NCBI GenBank assembly: GCA_041504365.1
Contig: CP167917.1
Coordinates: 4,526,001-4,590,000 of the forward strand
Reading direction: 5' to 3'
Source of the DNA: Dryocola sp. LX212
GTDB taxonomy: Bacteria > Pseudomonadota > Gammaproteobacteria > Enterobacterales > Enterobacteriaceae
Length of the DNA: 64,000 nt
The translations under genes and the position numbers were made by a program. Below are positions 20,906 to 33,093 of this stretch, one piece after another; the stretch's first letter is position 1, and each line of letters begins with the position of its first letter. The notes below the pieces were generated by a model. It was not told the DNA's origin. It did no database searches and worked only from the letters and a program-made list of their open reading frames with translations.

Positions 20906-21622
20906 TCAGTTTACCAGCGCCGCCTTCTGCGACGCGACAATCGATTCAATTCCCCCTCGCGCCAGCGCCAGCAGCGCCAACAGCTCTTCATGGGAGAACG
21001 GCTCACCTTCGGCGGTGCCCTGGATCTCAATCATACGACCGTCTTCCATCATCACAACGTTCATATCGGTTTCAGCCGCGGAATCTTCAACGTATTCCAG
21101 ATCGCAAACCGCTTCGCCTTTCACAATTCCGACAGAAACTGCGGCAACCATGCCCTTCATCGGGTTGGTCTTAAGCTTACCGATCGCCACCAGCTTGTTC
21201 AGCGCATCTGCCAGCGCTACGCATGCGCCAGTGATGGAGGCGGTGCGGGTGCCCCCGTCGGCCTGGAGCACATCGCAGTCCAGGGTAATGGTATATTCAC
21301 CAAGCACTTTAAGGTCGACGGCCGCGCGCAGCGAACGGGCGATCAGGCGCTGGATTTCCAGAGTACGGCCGCCCTGCTTGCCTTTCGCCGCTTCACGGGC
21401 GTTACGGGTATGAGTAGAACGCGGCAGCATACCGTATTCTGCGGTGATCCAGCCCTGGCCCTGACCTTTCAGGAAGCGCGGTACGCCTTCTTCGACGGTG
21501 GCGGTGCACAGTACTTTGGTATCGCCAAACTCGACCAGCACGGAACCTTCAGCGTGTTTGGTGTAATTACGGGTCAGGGTGACTGGGCGCACTTGTTCGG
21601 CGCTACGACCTGATGGACGCAT
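20906..21622 (-). CDS. rph: Ribonuclease PH, intact
   Basis: Phosphorolytic 3' exoribonuclease that trims tRNA 3' ends. It has 238 residues, the full length, starting [20 protein letters not shown]. The RNase PH phosphate-site region [16 protein letters not shown] is visible. Unlike E. coli K-12 MG1655, whose rph carries a frameshift that truncates the protein and reduces pyrE expression, the frame here runs to the normal end close to the pyrE attenuator. Confidence 0.96.
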   Translation of the reverse strand: MRPSGRSAEQVRPVTLTRNYTKHAEGSVLVEFGDTKVLCTATVEEGVPRFLKGQGQGWITAEYGMLPRSTHTRNAREAAKGKQGGRTLEIQRLIARSLRAAVDLKVLGEYTITLDCDVLQADGGTRTASITGACVALADALNKLVAIGKLKTNPMKGMVAAVSVGIVKGEAVCDLEYVEDSAAETDMNVVMMEDGRMIEIQGTAEGEPFSHEELLALLALARGGIESIVASQKAALVN

Positions 21623-21745
21623 GGGTATTCTCCGGCTAAAACGAATGTGGCTGCGCATTATACGGGCTTCGCGCGCTTATTCCTATCATGCCCGGTCAGG
21701 CATGGCTATAATCCTCCCATCGATTGCACAACACGGTTACGAATT

Positions 21746-22609
21746 ATGATCCGCAGTATGACCGCCTATGCCCGGCGTGAAGTAAAAGGCGAATGGGGCA
21801 GCGCCTCTTGGGAGTTACGTTCAGTCAACCAGCGTTATCTCGAAACTTATATTCGCATGCCGGAGCAGTTCCGCAGTCTGGAGCCCGTGGCGCGCGAACG
21901 CATTCGTACCCGCCTGACGCGCGGCAAGATTGAATGCAATCTGCGTTTTGAACCCGACGCCAGCGCGCAAAGCTCGCTCCTTCTGAACGAAAAGCTGGCA
22001 AAACAGCTCGTTGAAGCAGCAAACTGGGTGAAAATGCAAAGCGACGAAGGTGAAATAAACCCGGTTGATATTCTGCGCTGGCCGGGCGTGATGTCCGCTC
22101 AGGAGCAGGATCTGGATGCTATCACCGCCGAAATTCTGGCGGCGCTAGACGGCGCGCTGGATGACTTTATCGTCGCCCGCGAAACAGAAGGTCAGGCCCT
22201 GAAGGCGCTTATCGAGCTGCGTCTTGAAGGCGTCAGCACCGAAGTCACCAAAGTCCGCGCGCAAATGCCGGAAGTGATGAAGTGGCAGCGCGACCGCCTG
22301 GTGGGCAAGCTGGAAGAGGCACAGGTTCAGCTTGAGAACACCCGTCTTGAGCAGGAGCTGGTGCTCATGGCGCAGCGCATTGACGTTGCCGAAGAGCTGG
22401 ACCGCCTGGAAGCGCACGTCAAGGAAACCTATAACATCCTGAAGAAGAAAGAGGCCGTTGGCCGACGCCTCGACTTTATGATGCAGGAGTTCAACCGCGA
22501 ATCGAACACCCTGGCGTCAAAATCCATCAATGCCGATATCACGAATTCAGCCATCGAGCTGAAAGTACTAATCGAGCAGATGCGTGAGCAGATCCAGAAT
22601 ATCGAGTAA
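21746..22609 (+). CDS. yicC: YicC-family endoribonuclease
   Basis: 287 residues, the same length as E. coli YicC, with the family start MIRSMTAYARREVKGEWGS and end IELKVLIEQMREQIQNIE. YicC proteins are reported to be endoribonucleases that help degrade some small RNAs such as RyhB. The C-terminal half is rich in acidic and charged residues (DVAEELDRLEAHVKETYNIL). I chose the ATG at 21746 over a longer frame. It is divergent from rph. Confidence 0.95.
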   Translation: MIRSMTAYARREVKGEWGSASWELRSVNQRYLETYIRMPEQFRSLEPVARERIRTRLTRGKIECNLRFEPDASAQSSLLLNEKLAKQLVEAANWVKMQSDEGEINPVDILRWPGVMSAQEQDLDAITAEILAALDGALDDFIVARETEGQALKALIELRLEGVSTEVTKVRAQMPEVMKWQRDRLVGKLEEAQVQLENTRLEQELVLMAQRIDVAEELDRLEAHVKETYNILKKKEAVGRRLDFMMQEFNRESNTLASKSINADITNSAIELKVLIEQMREQIQNIE

Positions 22610-22628
22610 TTGTCATCGTCTGAATGAG

Positions 22629-22652
22629 GCCCGCCGCAAGCGGGCTTTTTTT
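22629..22652 (+). terminator. Terminator after yicC
   Basis: Stem GCCCGC/GCGGGC with loop CGCAA followed by a T run. Confidence 0.75.
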
Positions 22653-22655
22653 CGG

Positions 22656-23054
22656 CTATAAGCCATAAGACAGTAGCTGCTCTGCCGTTATCAGACCCAT
22701 TTTTTCCAGTTGTATAGCAACAGCCCGCGAAGAACGCTCAAATTTCATACTCAGCTCTTCTATGTTGCTCCCCGATAAGTGCTCTTGCTCCAGCGTGGAT
22801 TTTTCCTCTTCTGTCCACGGAAAGTGTGATTTTGCTGGCCTTCCCTCTGCAATATTCCTCTGCTGTCTCTCCTCTGGCGTAAGCTTCGCTTTTTTTTGTT
22901 TTTCAGGCTCTGCACTTAGCTCATCAGCCAGCGCAAACAGCATCCTTATCGCTTCTGGTTTATTTGCCAATGACCCAGGGGCCATCATTTCTCCTGTTTC
23001 AGGGTTGATCCCATTAGCTAATGTCCTTCGCATCGCACAAATATTCATATCCAT
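22656..23054 (-). CDS. Hypothetical protein with C-terminal Myb/SANT-like helix-turn-helix
   Basis: 132 residues from the ATG at 23054 (GGAG three bases upstream); ATGs at 23066 and 23048 are alternatives. The N-terminal part RRTLANGINPETGEMMAPGS has an N-P-E-T-G-E motif seen in many small enterobacterial proteins of unknown role. The middle is charged. The C-terminal FPWTEEEKSTLEQEHLSG and RSSRAVAIQLEKMGLIT match the pattern of Myb/SANT-type DNA-binding helices (W-T-x2-E, then R-x5-A-x2-Q-L-x3-G-x-I). It occupies the place of dinD in E. coli, between yicC and yicG. Function unknown; a DNA-binding role is inference. Confidence 0.65.
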   Translation of the reverse strand: MDMNICAMRRTLANGINPETGEMMAPGSLANKPEAIRMLFALADELSAEPEKQKKAKLTPEERQQRNIAEGRPAKSHFPWTEEEKSTLEQEHLSGSNIEELSMKFERSSRAVAIQLEKMGLITAEQLLSYGL

Positions 23055-23244
23055 ACGCTCCGTCATCCTTCTATAAAATTACTAATCCAAAAATCATAAA
23101 TAGTCATCAGCAAATGCCATAGATACTGGATAAATCAATAATATTGCATAAGTAAATCTAATCTATTTTATATCAGCTTAGAAAATCTCAATCGCGACAC
23201 ACTGCACAAAACGGTACCCTCTGCTGATAGTCCTGGAGGGGTTC

Positions 23245-26426
<3,182 letters not shown>

Positions 26427-26480
26427 GCCCAGTTTCAGTATCATGCCCAGTCATTTCTTCATCTGTTGGAGCTTTAAAAT

Positions 26481-26756
26481 ATGGCACGCGTAACCGTTCA
26501 GGACGCAGTAGAGAAAATTGGTAACCGTTTTGACCTGGTACTGGTCGCCGCACGTCGCGCTCGTCAGATGCAGACGGGTGGTAAAGATCCACTGGTACCT
26601 GAAGAAAACGATAAAACGACCGTTATCGCACTGCGCGAAATCGAAGAAGGGTTGATCACCAACCAGATTCTCGATGTGCGTGATCGTCAGGAGCAGCAAG
26701 AGCAGGAAGCCGCAGAACTGCAGGCCGTTACCGCTATTGCTGAAGGTCGTCGTTAA
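26481..26756 (+). CDS. rpoZ: RNA polymerase omega subunit
   Basis: 91 residues. [20 protein letters not shown] and the conserved [16 protein letters not shown] are typical omega. Omega supports assembly of beta' and forms part of ppGpp binding site 1. It begins the rpoZ-spoT-trmH-recG operon; spoT follows after 19 bases. Confidence 0.98.
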   Translation: MARVTVQDAVEKIGNRFDLVLVAARRARQMQTGGKDPLVPEENDKTTVIALREIEEGLITNQILDVRDRQEQQEQEAAELQAVTAIAEGRR

Positions 26757-26775
26757 CTAGCCCTGCGGGTAGCCC

Positions 26776-28887
26776 TTGTATCTGTTTGAAAGCCTGAATC
26801 AGCTGATTCAACAATACTTGCCCGAGGAGCAGATTAAGCGCCTTCGGCAAGCTTATCTTGTCGCACGTGATGCTCACGAGGGACAAGCACGTTCAAGCGG
26901 TGAACCCTATATCACCCATCCCGTAGCGGTTGCCTGCATTCTGGCCGAGATGAAACTCGACTATGAAACGCTGATGGCGGCCCTGCTGCATGATGTGATC
27001 GAAGACACCCCCGCCACCTATCAGGATATGGAACAGCTGTTTGGCAAAAGCGTTGCCGAACTGGTGGAAGGGGTTTCTAAGCTCGACAAACTGAAATTCC
27101 GCGATAAGAAAGAGGCGCAGGCCGAAAACTTCCGCAAAATGATCATGGCGATGGTGCAGGATATCCGCGTCATTCTGATCAAACTCGCTGATCGCACGCA
27201 CAATATGCGCACCTTGGGCTCTTTGCGTCCGGACAAGCGCCGCCGCATCGCCCGCGAAACCCTCGAAATCTACAGCCCGCTGGCTCACCGTCTTGGTATT
27301 CATCACCTGAAAACCGAGCTGGAAGAACTGGGCTTTGAAGCGCTCTACCCGAACCGTTACCGCGTTATTAAAGAAGTGGTCAAAGCGGCGCGCGGCAACC
27401 GTAAAGAGATGATTCAGAAAATCCTCTCGGAAATCGATGGGCGTTTGCAGGAAGCCGGCATCCCTTGCCGCGTCAGCGGTCGGGAAAAACACCTCTACTC
27501 CATCTACTGCAAAATGACGCTTAAAGAGCAGCGTTTCCACTCGATCATGGACATCTACGCCTTCCGCGTTATCGTTCATGACATGGACACCTGCTACCGC
27601 GTCCTTGGCCAGATGCACAGCCTCTATAAGCCGCGTCCTGGCCGGGTGAAAGACTATATCGCCATTCCAAAGGCGAACGGCTATCAGTCGTTACACACCT
27701 CCATGATTGGCCCGCACGGCGTGCCGGTTGAAGTGCAGATCCGTACCGAAGATATGGACCAGATGGCAGAGATGGGAGTTGCGGCACACTGGGCTTATAA
27801 AGAGCAGGGTGAGAGCAGCACTACTGCGCAAATCCGTGCCCAGCGCTGGATGCAAAGCCTGCTGGAACTCCAGCAGAGCGCCGGTAGCTCATTTGAATTT
27901 ATCGAGAGCGTTAAATCCGATCTTTTCCCGGATGAGATTTACGTTTTCACCCCGGAAGGACGCATTGTCGAACTGCCGGCGGGCGCAACCCCGGTCGACT
28001 TCGCCTACGCGGTGCATACCGATATCGGCCACGCCTGCGTGGGTGCCCGCGTAGACCGCCAGCCCTATCCGCTGTCCCAGCCGCTGACCAGTGGTCAGAC
28101 TATCGAAATTATTACCGCACCGGGCGCACGTCCGAACGCGGCCTGGCTTAACTTTGTCGTCAGCTCTAAAGCGCGCGCCAAAATCCGCCAGATGCTAAAA
28201 AACCTCAAGCGCGACGACTCGGTGAGCCTGGGCCGCCGTTTGCTGAATCATGCTTTAGGCGGCAGCCGCAAGCTTGCCGAGATCCCACCGGAAAGCATCC
28301 AGCGTGAGCTTGAGCGCATGAAGCTCGCCTCGCTTGATGACTTACTGGCGGAGATTGGCCTGGGCAACGCCATGAGCGTTGTGGTAGCGAAGAACCTGCA
28401 GGGTGATTCCCCAACCGCGTTGCAACCCGGCACAATGCCGCACAGCCATCTGCCTATCAAAGGCGCGGACGGCGTGCTAATCACCTTTGCGAAATGCTGC
28501 CGCCCGATTCCCGGCGACCCGATTGTCGCGCATGTCAGCCCGGGCAAAGGGCTGGTTATCCACCATGAGTCCTGCCGCAACATCCGTGGCTACCAGAAAG
28601 AGCCGGAGAAGTTTATGGCGGTGGAGTGGGATAAAGAGGCAGAGCAGGAGTTCGTCACCGAAATCAAGGTGGATATGTTCAACCACCAGGGTGCGCTGGC
28701 AAACCTGACGGCGGCGCTAAACAACGCGGGCTCCAATATTCAAAGCCTGAATACCGAAGAGAAAGATGGCCGCGTCTATAGCGCGTTCATTCGCCTGACC
28801 GCCCGCGATCGTATCCATCTGGCAAACCTCATGCGTAAAATCCGCGTGATGCCGGACGTGATTAAAGTCACCCGCAACAGAAACTAG
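26776..28887 (+). CDS. spoT: Bifunctional (p)ppGpp synthetase/hydrolase SpoT
   Basis: 703 residues. Domains in order: HD hydrolase (HPVAVACILAEMK, LLHDVIEDT, LADRTHNMRTL), degenerate synthetase (EKHLYSIYCKM, YKPRPGRVKDYIAIPKANGY), TGS (about 390-450), a helical and zinc-finger region (FAKCCRPIPGDPI), and C-terminal ACT (from about 625). It hydrolyses ppGpp and makes it during carbon, iron or fatty-acid starvation. The start codon is TTG, as the alignment MYLFESLNQLIQ demands. Its product and omega, made from adjacent genes, act on the same signal. Confidence 0.98.
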   Translation: MYLFESLNQLIQQYLPEEQIKRLRQAYLVARDAHEGQARSSGEPYITHPVAVACILAEMKLDYETLMAALLHDVIEDTPATYQDMEQLFGKSVAELVEGVSKLDKLKFRDKKEAQAENFRKMIMAMVQDIRVILIKLADRTHNMRTLGSLRPDKRRRIARETLEIYSPLAHRLGIHHLKTELEELGFEALYPNRYRVIKEVVKAARGNRKEMIQKILSEIDGRLQEAGIPCRVSGREKHLYSIYCKMTLKEQRFHSIMDIYAFRVIVHDMDTCYRVLGQMHSLYKPRPGRVKDYIAIPKANGYQSLHTSMIGPHGVPVEVQIRTEDMDQMAEMGVAAHWAYKEQGESSTTAQIRAQRWMQSLLELQQSAGSSFEFIESVKSDLFPDEIYVFTPEGRIVELPAGATPVDFAYAVHTDIGHACVGARVDRQPYPLSQPLTSGQTIEIITAPGARPNAAWLNFVVSSKARAKIRQMLKNLKRDDSVSLGRRLLNHALGGSRKLAEIPPESIQRELERMKLASLDDLLAEIGLGNAMSVVVAKNLQGDSPTALQPGTMPHSHLPIKGADGVLITFAKCCRPIPGDPIVAHVSPGKGLVIHHESCRNIRGYQKEPEKFMAVEWDKEAEQEFVTEIKVDMFNHQGALANLTAALNNAGSNIQSLNTEEKDGRVYSAFIRLTARDRIHLANLMRKIRVMPDVIKVTRNRN

Positions 28888-28889
28888 CT

Positions 28890-29579
28890 ATGAATCCTCA
28901 ACGTTATGCGCGTATCTGCGAAATGCTCGCCAGGCGCCAGCCTGACCTGACCGTCTGCATGGAGCAGGTTCATAAGCCCCATAACGTCTCGGCGATTATC
29001 CGTACGGCGGACGCGGTGGGCGTGCATGAAGTCCACGCCGTCTGGCCGGGGAACCGCATGCGGACCATGGCCTCTTCTGCGGCGGGCAGCAACGCCTGGG
29101 TCGAAGTGAAAACCCACCGTACGATTGGCGATGCGGTCGCTCAGCTCAAAAGCTGCGGCATGCAGATCCTCGCCACCAACCTGTCCGATAAGGCCGTCGA
29201 CTTCCGCGAGATAGATTACACGCGCCCGACCTGCATCCTGATGGGCCAGGAGAAAACTGGCATTACGGCTGAAGCCTTAGCACTGGCTGACCAGGATATC
29301 ATTATTCCGATGATCGGCATGGTGCAGTCGCTTAACGTCTCCGTGGCCTCCGCGCTTATTCTCTACGAAGCGCAGCGCCAGCGTCAGAACGCTGGCATGT
29401 ACCAGCGCGAAAACAGCACTCTGCCGGAACCTGAACAGCAGCGCCTGCTGTTTGAGGGCGGTTACCCTGTGCTGGCACGCGTCTCTCGTCGTAAAGGTCT
29501 GCCCTACCCCCATGTCAATCAGCAAGGTGAGATCGAAGCTGATGCCGCATGGTGGGCCACAATGCAATCCGCGGAGTGA
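28890..29579 (+). CDS. trmH: tRNA (guanosine-18-2'-O)-methyltransferase
   Basis: SPOUT-family enzyme that methylates the ribose of G18 in the D loop of tRNAs. It has 229 residues. KPHNVSAIIRTADAVGVHEV is motif 1 with the catalytic Arg, and the knot motifs LMGQEKTGITAEAL and IPMIGMVQSLNVSVASALIL are clear. It begins two bases after spoT and ends four bases before recG. Confidence 0.97.
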   Translation: MNPQRYARICEMLARRQPDLTVCMEQVHKPHNVSAIIRTADAVGVHEVHAVWPGNRMRTMASSAAGSNAWVEVKTHRTIGDAVAQLKSCGMQILATNLSDKAVDFREIDYTRPTCILMGQEKTGITAEALALADQDIIIPMIGMVQSLNVSVASALILYEAQRQRQNAGMYQRENSTLPEPEQQRLLFEGGYPVLARVSRRKGLPYPHVNQQGEIEADAAWWATMQSAE

Positions 29580-29583
29580 TCCC

Positions 29584-31665
29584 ATGAAAGGCCGTTTGCT
29601 GGATGCCATACCGTTAAGCACGCTTGCCGGGGTCGGCGCCAGTCAGAGCGGCAAGCTGGCCAAAATTGGCCTGCACACCATTCAGGATCTCCTGTTGCAT
29701 CTCCCGCTGCGCTACGAAGACCGCACGCATCTCTACCCTATCAATGACCTTGTGCCTGGCGTTCACGCCACGGTAGAAGGCGAAGTGCTGAACTCAAACA
29801 TTAGCTTTGGTCGCCGCCGTATGATGACCTGCCAAATCAGCGACGGCACCGGCATCCTGACGATGCGCTTCTTTAATTTCAATGCGGCAATGAAAAACAG
29901 CCTTTCGGCAGGGAAGCGTGTGCTTGCGTACGGCGAGGCAAAGCGCGGGACGCACGGCGCAGAGATGATTCACCCCGAATACCGCATTCAGGGCGATCTC
30001 AGCACGCCTGAGCTGCAGGAGACGCTGACGCCCGTTTATCCCACAACCGAAGGCATCCGCCAGGCCACGCTGCGCAAACTGACGGACCAGGCGCTGGAGC
30101 TGCTTGATACCTGCGCCATTACGGAGCTGCTGCCGCCGGAGCTAAGCCAGGGGATGATGAGCCTGCCCCAGGCGCTGCGCACGCTGCACCGCCCGCCGCC
30201 GGACATGAAGCTTAGCGATCTGGAAACCGGCAAACATCCGGCCCAGCAGCGTTTAATCCTTGAAGAGCTGCTCGCCCATAACCTGAGCATGCTGGCACTG
30301 CGTGCCGGTGCCCAGCGCTATCATGCACTGCCGTTGGTAAACCACGATGAGCTGAAAAACCGCCTGCTGGCCGCGCTACCGTTTAAGCCTACCGGAGCGC
30401 AGGAAAGAGTGGTTGGCGAAATCGAACGGGATATGGCATTAGACGTACCGATGATGCGCCTGGTGCAGGGCGACGTTGGTTCGGGTAAAACGCTGGTTGC
30501 CGCGCTCACCGCGCTTCGTGCTATTGCCCACGGCAAACAGGTTGGCCTGATGGCCCCGACGGAGCTACTCGCCGAACAGCACGCCAATAATTTCCGCCAG
30601 TGGTTTGAGCCGCTGGGCATTGAGGTTGGCTGGCTTGCCGGGAAGCAAAAAGGCAAAGCGCGTATCGCCCAGCAGGAGGCCATTGCCAGCGGTCAGGTAT
30701 CGATGGTTGTCGGCACCCACGCTATTTTCCAGGAGCAGGTGCAGTTTGCCGGGCTGGCACTGGTGATCATCGATGAGCAGCACCGCTTTGGCGTCCACCA
30801 GCGGCTCGCCCTGTGGGAGAAAGGTCAGGTCCAGGGCTTCCACCCGCATCAGCTGATCATGACCGCCACGCCAATCCCACGCACGCTGGCGATGACTGCC
30901 TATGCCGATCTGGATACTTCAGTAATAGACGAACTGCCTCCGGGCCGTACGCCGGTCACCACCGTCGCCATCGCGGATACGCGTCGCAGTGAGATTATCG
31001 AACGCGTGCGCGGCGCCTGCACAACAGAAAAGCGCCAGGTCTACTGGGTTTGTACGTTAATCGAGGAATCGGAACTTCTGGAAGCCCAGGCGGCGGAAGT
31101 CACCTGGGAAGAGCTGAAAGCTGCTCTGCCCGATCTTAACGTAGGGCTGGTTCACGGGCGCATGAAGCCGGTGGAAAAGCAGGCGGTGATGAAGGCGTTT
31201 AAAGAGGGCAGCATTCATCTGCTTATCGCCACAACGGTCATTGAAGTCGGTGTGGATGTGCCAAACGCCAGCCTGATGATTATTGAAAACCCCGAGCGTC
31301 TGGGCCTTGCGCAACTCCACCAGCTGCGTGGCCGCGTAGGGCGAGGCGCCGTGGCATCACACTGCGTGCTGCTTTATAAATCACCATTGTCCAAAACGGC
31401 GCAGTTACGCCTGCAGGTGCTGCGGGACAGCAACGATGGCTTTGTGATAGCGCAAAAAGATCTGGAGATTCGTGGGCCAGGTGAGCTGCTCGGCACTCGC
31501 CAGACGGGGAGCGCCGAGTTTAAAGTGGCTGATTTACTGCGCGATCAGGCGATGATCCCGGAAGTGCAGCGGCTTGCCCGCCATATCCATGAGCGCTATC
31601 CGCATCAGGCAGCCGCATTAATTGAACGCTGGATGCCCGAAACGGAACGCTATTCAAACGCCTGA
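29584..31665 (+). CDS. recG: ATP-dependent DNA helicase RecG
   Basis: 693-residue branch-migration helicase that reverses stalled forks and processes R-loops and Holliday junctions. The N-terminal wedge OB domain (about residues 60-150) is followed by SF2 motifs: Walker A GDVGSGKT near 298, DEQHRFGV (motif II), TATPIPRTLAMT (motif III) and QLRGRVGRG (motif VI). I trimmed a longer frame to the ATG at 29584 to match E. coli. Its stop directly abuts the stop of the convergent gltS. Confidence 0.97.
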   Translation: MKGRLLDAIPLSTLAGVGASQSGKLAKIGLHTIQDLLLHLPLRYEDRTHLYPINDLVPGVHATVEGEVLNSNISFGRRRMMTCQISDGTGILTMRFFNFNAAMKNSLSAGKRVLAYGEAKRGTHGAEMIHPEYRIQGDLSTPELQETLTPVYPTTEGIRQATLRKLTDQALELLDTCAITELLPPELSQGMMSLPQALRTLHRPPPDMKLSDLETGKHPAQQRLILEELLAHNLSMLALRAGAQRYHALPLVNHDELKNRLLAALPFKPTGAQERVVGEIERDMALDVPMMRLVQGDVGSGKTLVAALTALRAIAHGKQVGLMAPTELLAEQHANNFRQWFEPLGIEVGWLAGKQKGKARIAQQEAIASGQVSMVVGTHAIFQEQVQFAGLALVIIDEQHRFGVHQRLALWEKGQVQGFHPHQLIMTATPIPRTLAMTAYADLDTSVIDELPPGRTPVTTVAIADTRRSEIIERVRGACTTEKRQVYWVCTLIEESELLEAQAAEVTWEELKAALPDLNVGLVHGRMKPVEKQAVMKAFKEGSIHLLIATTVIEVGVDVPNASLMIIENPERLGLAQLHQLRGRVGRGAVASHCVLLYKSPLSKTAQLRLQVLRDSNDGFVIAQKDLEIRGPGELLGTRQTGSAEFKVADLLRDQAMIPEVQRLARHIHERYPHQAAALIERWMPETERYSNA

Positions 31666-32868
31666 TTAGCCAAACAGCGGCAGAAGCAGGTAGAGCTTAA
31701 TTACCAGCGCGTTAACAATGTCGATAAAGAACGCCCCTACCATCGGCACGACCAGGAAGGCCATATGCGAAGGCCCGAAGCGCTCTGTAATCGCCTGCAT
31801 ATTGGCAATGGCCGTCGGTGTAGCCCCAAGCCCGAATCCACAGTGGCCAGCCGCCAGTACCGCTGCATCGTAATTTTTCCCCATCAGACGATAGGTCACG
31901 AAGATGGCATACAGCGCCATAAAGACGGCCTGCACGGTTAAAATGGCCAGCATCGGCAGCGCAAGGGAAGCCAGTTCCCACAGCTTAAGGCTCATCAGCG
32001 CCATCGCCAGGAACAGCGACAGGCAGAGGTTGCCCAGCACCGACACCGCCCGCTCAAATACGCGGTAGAAACCCAGCAGTGACATGGTATTGCTGAGGAT
32101 TACCCCAACAAACAGCACGCAGACGAAGGTTGGCAGTTCAAACGCAGTGCCCTGAATCGCCTGTGCAGCCAGCTTTCCTACAGTCAAACAGATGGCGATC
32201 ATGGCGATGGTTTCCACCAGCACCAGTGAAGTGATCACACGCCCTACCTCTGGCTTTTCAAACGCCGTTGGGATTTCGCTGTCTTCCGGTGTCCCTTCCG
32301 GATTGGAGGAGTGTTTAACCAAATAGCGCGCAACCGGCCCACCAATCAGCCCGCCGAGTACCAGCCCGAAGGTGGCGCACGCCAAGGCGACTTCAGTTGC
32401 GTTCTGGAAGCCGTAGCGCTCGGTGAAGAGCTTGCTCCATGCCGCACCGGTACCGTGACCGCCCGAAAGAGTAATCGAACCCGCCAGTAAACCCATTAAT
32501 GGATCCAGCCCTAACAGGCTCGCCATACCAATGCCGATGGCATTCTGCATCACCAGTAGGCCAACCACCACGATCAGGAAGATGCCGACGATTTTACCGC
32601 CGGCACGCAGACTGGCGAGATTGGCATTCAGGCCAATGGTGGCGAAGAAGGCGAGCATCAGCGGATCTTTCAGGGTCATATCAAAATCGATTTCCCAATC
32701 CATACTTTTTTTCAGCACCAGCAGGGCGAAGGCAACCAATAGTCCACCTGCTACCGGCTCGGGGATCGTATACTTTTTAAGAAGCGGTACGGAGTGGACC
32801 ATTTTCCTGCCCAGCAGCAGCACAAGCGTTGCCGCAACCAGGGTCGAGAGGGTGTCGAGATGAATCAT
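31666..32868 (-). CDS. gltS: Sodium/glutamate symporter
   Basis: 400 residues with about ten membrane spans and two homologous halves, each with a glycine-rich re-entrant segment (SITLSGGHGTGAAWSK and AAGHCGFGLGATPTAIANM). GltS imports glutamate with Na+. It ends head-on against recG with no spacer, and lies opposite xanP with a 225-bp divergent region between them. Confidence 0.96.
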   Translation of the reverse strand: MIHLDTLSTLVAATLVLLLGRKMVHSVPLLKKYTIPEPVAGGLLVAFALLVLKKSMDWEIDFDMTLKDPLMLAFFATIGLNANLASLRAGGKIVGIFLIVVVGLLVMQNAIGIGMASLLGLDPLMGLLAGSITLSGGHGTGAAWSKLFTERYGFQNATEVALACATFGLVLGGLIGGPVARYLVKHSSNPEGTPEDSEIPTAFEKPEVGRVITSLVLVETIAMIAICLTVGKLAAQAIQGTAFELPTFVCVLFVGVILSNTMSLLGFYRVFERAVSVLGNLCLSLFLAMALMSLKLWELASLALPMLAILTVQAVFMALYAIFVTYRLMGKNYDAAVLAAGHCGFGLGATPTAIANMQAITERFGPSHMAFLVVPMVGAFFIDIVNALVIKLYLLLPLFG

Positions 32869-33026
32869 AAGAGTACTCCTTTTTGCGCGTTTATAGATCA
32901 GCGCTTAGTCATTCCTTCACTTATACGCAGGGTCTGGAAAAATCAGCAGCTGGATTTTACCCAAAAAACAGTCATTCGTTATATAAAAACGTCGTTATAT
33001 GAGTTTTAAATATTAAGACCATCACT

Positions 33027-33042
33027 ATGCAATCGTTTGCTT
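33027..33042. promoter_or_regulatory. Predicted PurR operator upstream of xanP
   Basis: ATGCAATCGTTTGCTT fits every fixed position of the PurR consensus ANGCAANCGNTTNCNT. It lies 51 bp upstream of the xanP start in the gltS-xanP divergent region, in an A/T-rich stretch likely to hold the promoter. Repression of a purine permease by PurR with hypoxanthine or guanine makes biological sense. Binding is not shown by sequence alone. Confidence 0.6.
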
Positions 33043-33093
33043 TTACACTTCAGTCCGCTAAAATCTTCGCTTTTCCAGCAAGAGATTCCTCTG

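Noticed and set aside
20532-21613. Long open frames on the plus strand opposite pyrE and rph
   Set aside because: They run across both genes and the attenuator and show only low-complexity Ser/Arg/Ala-rich sequence, typical of shadows.
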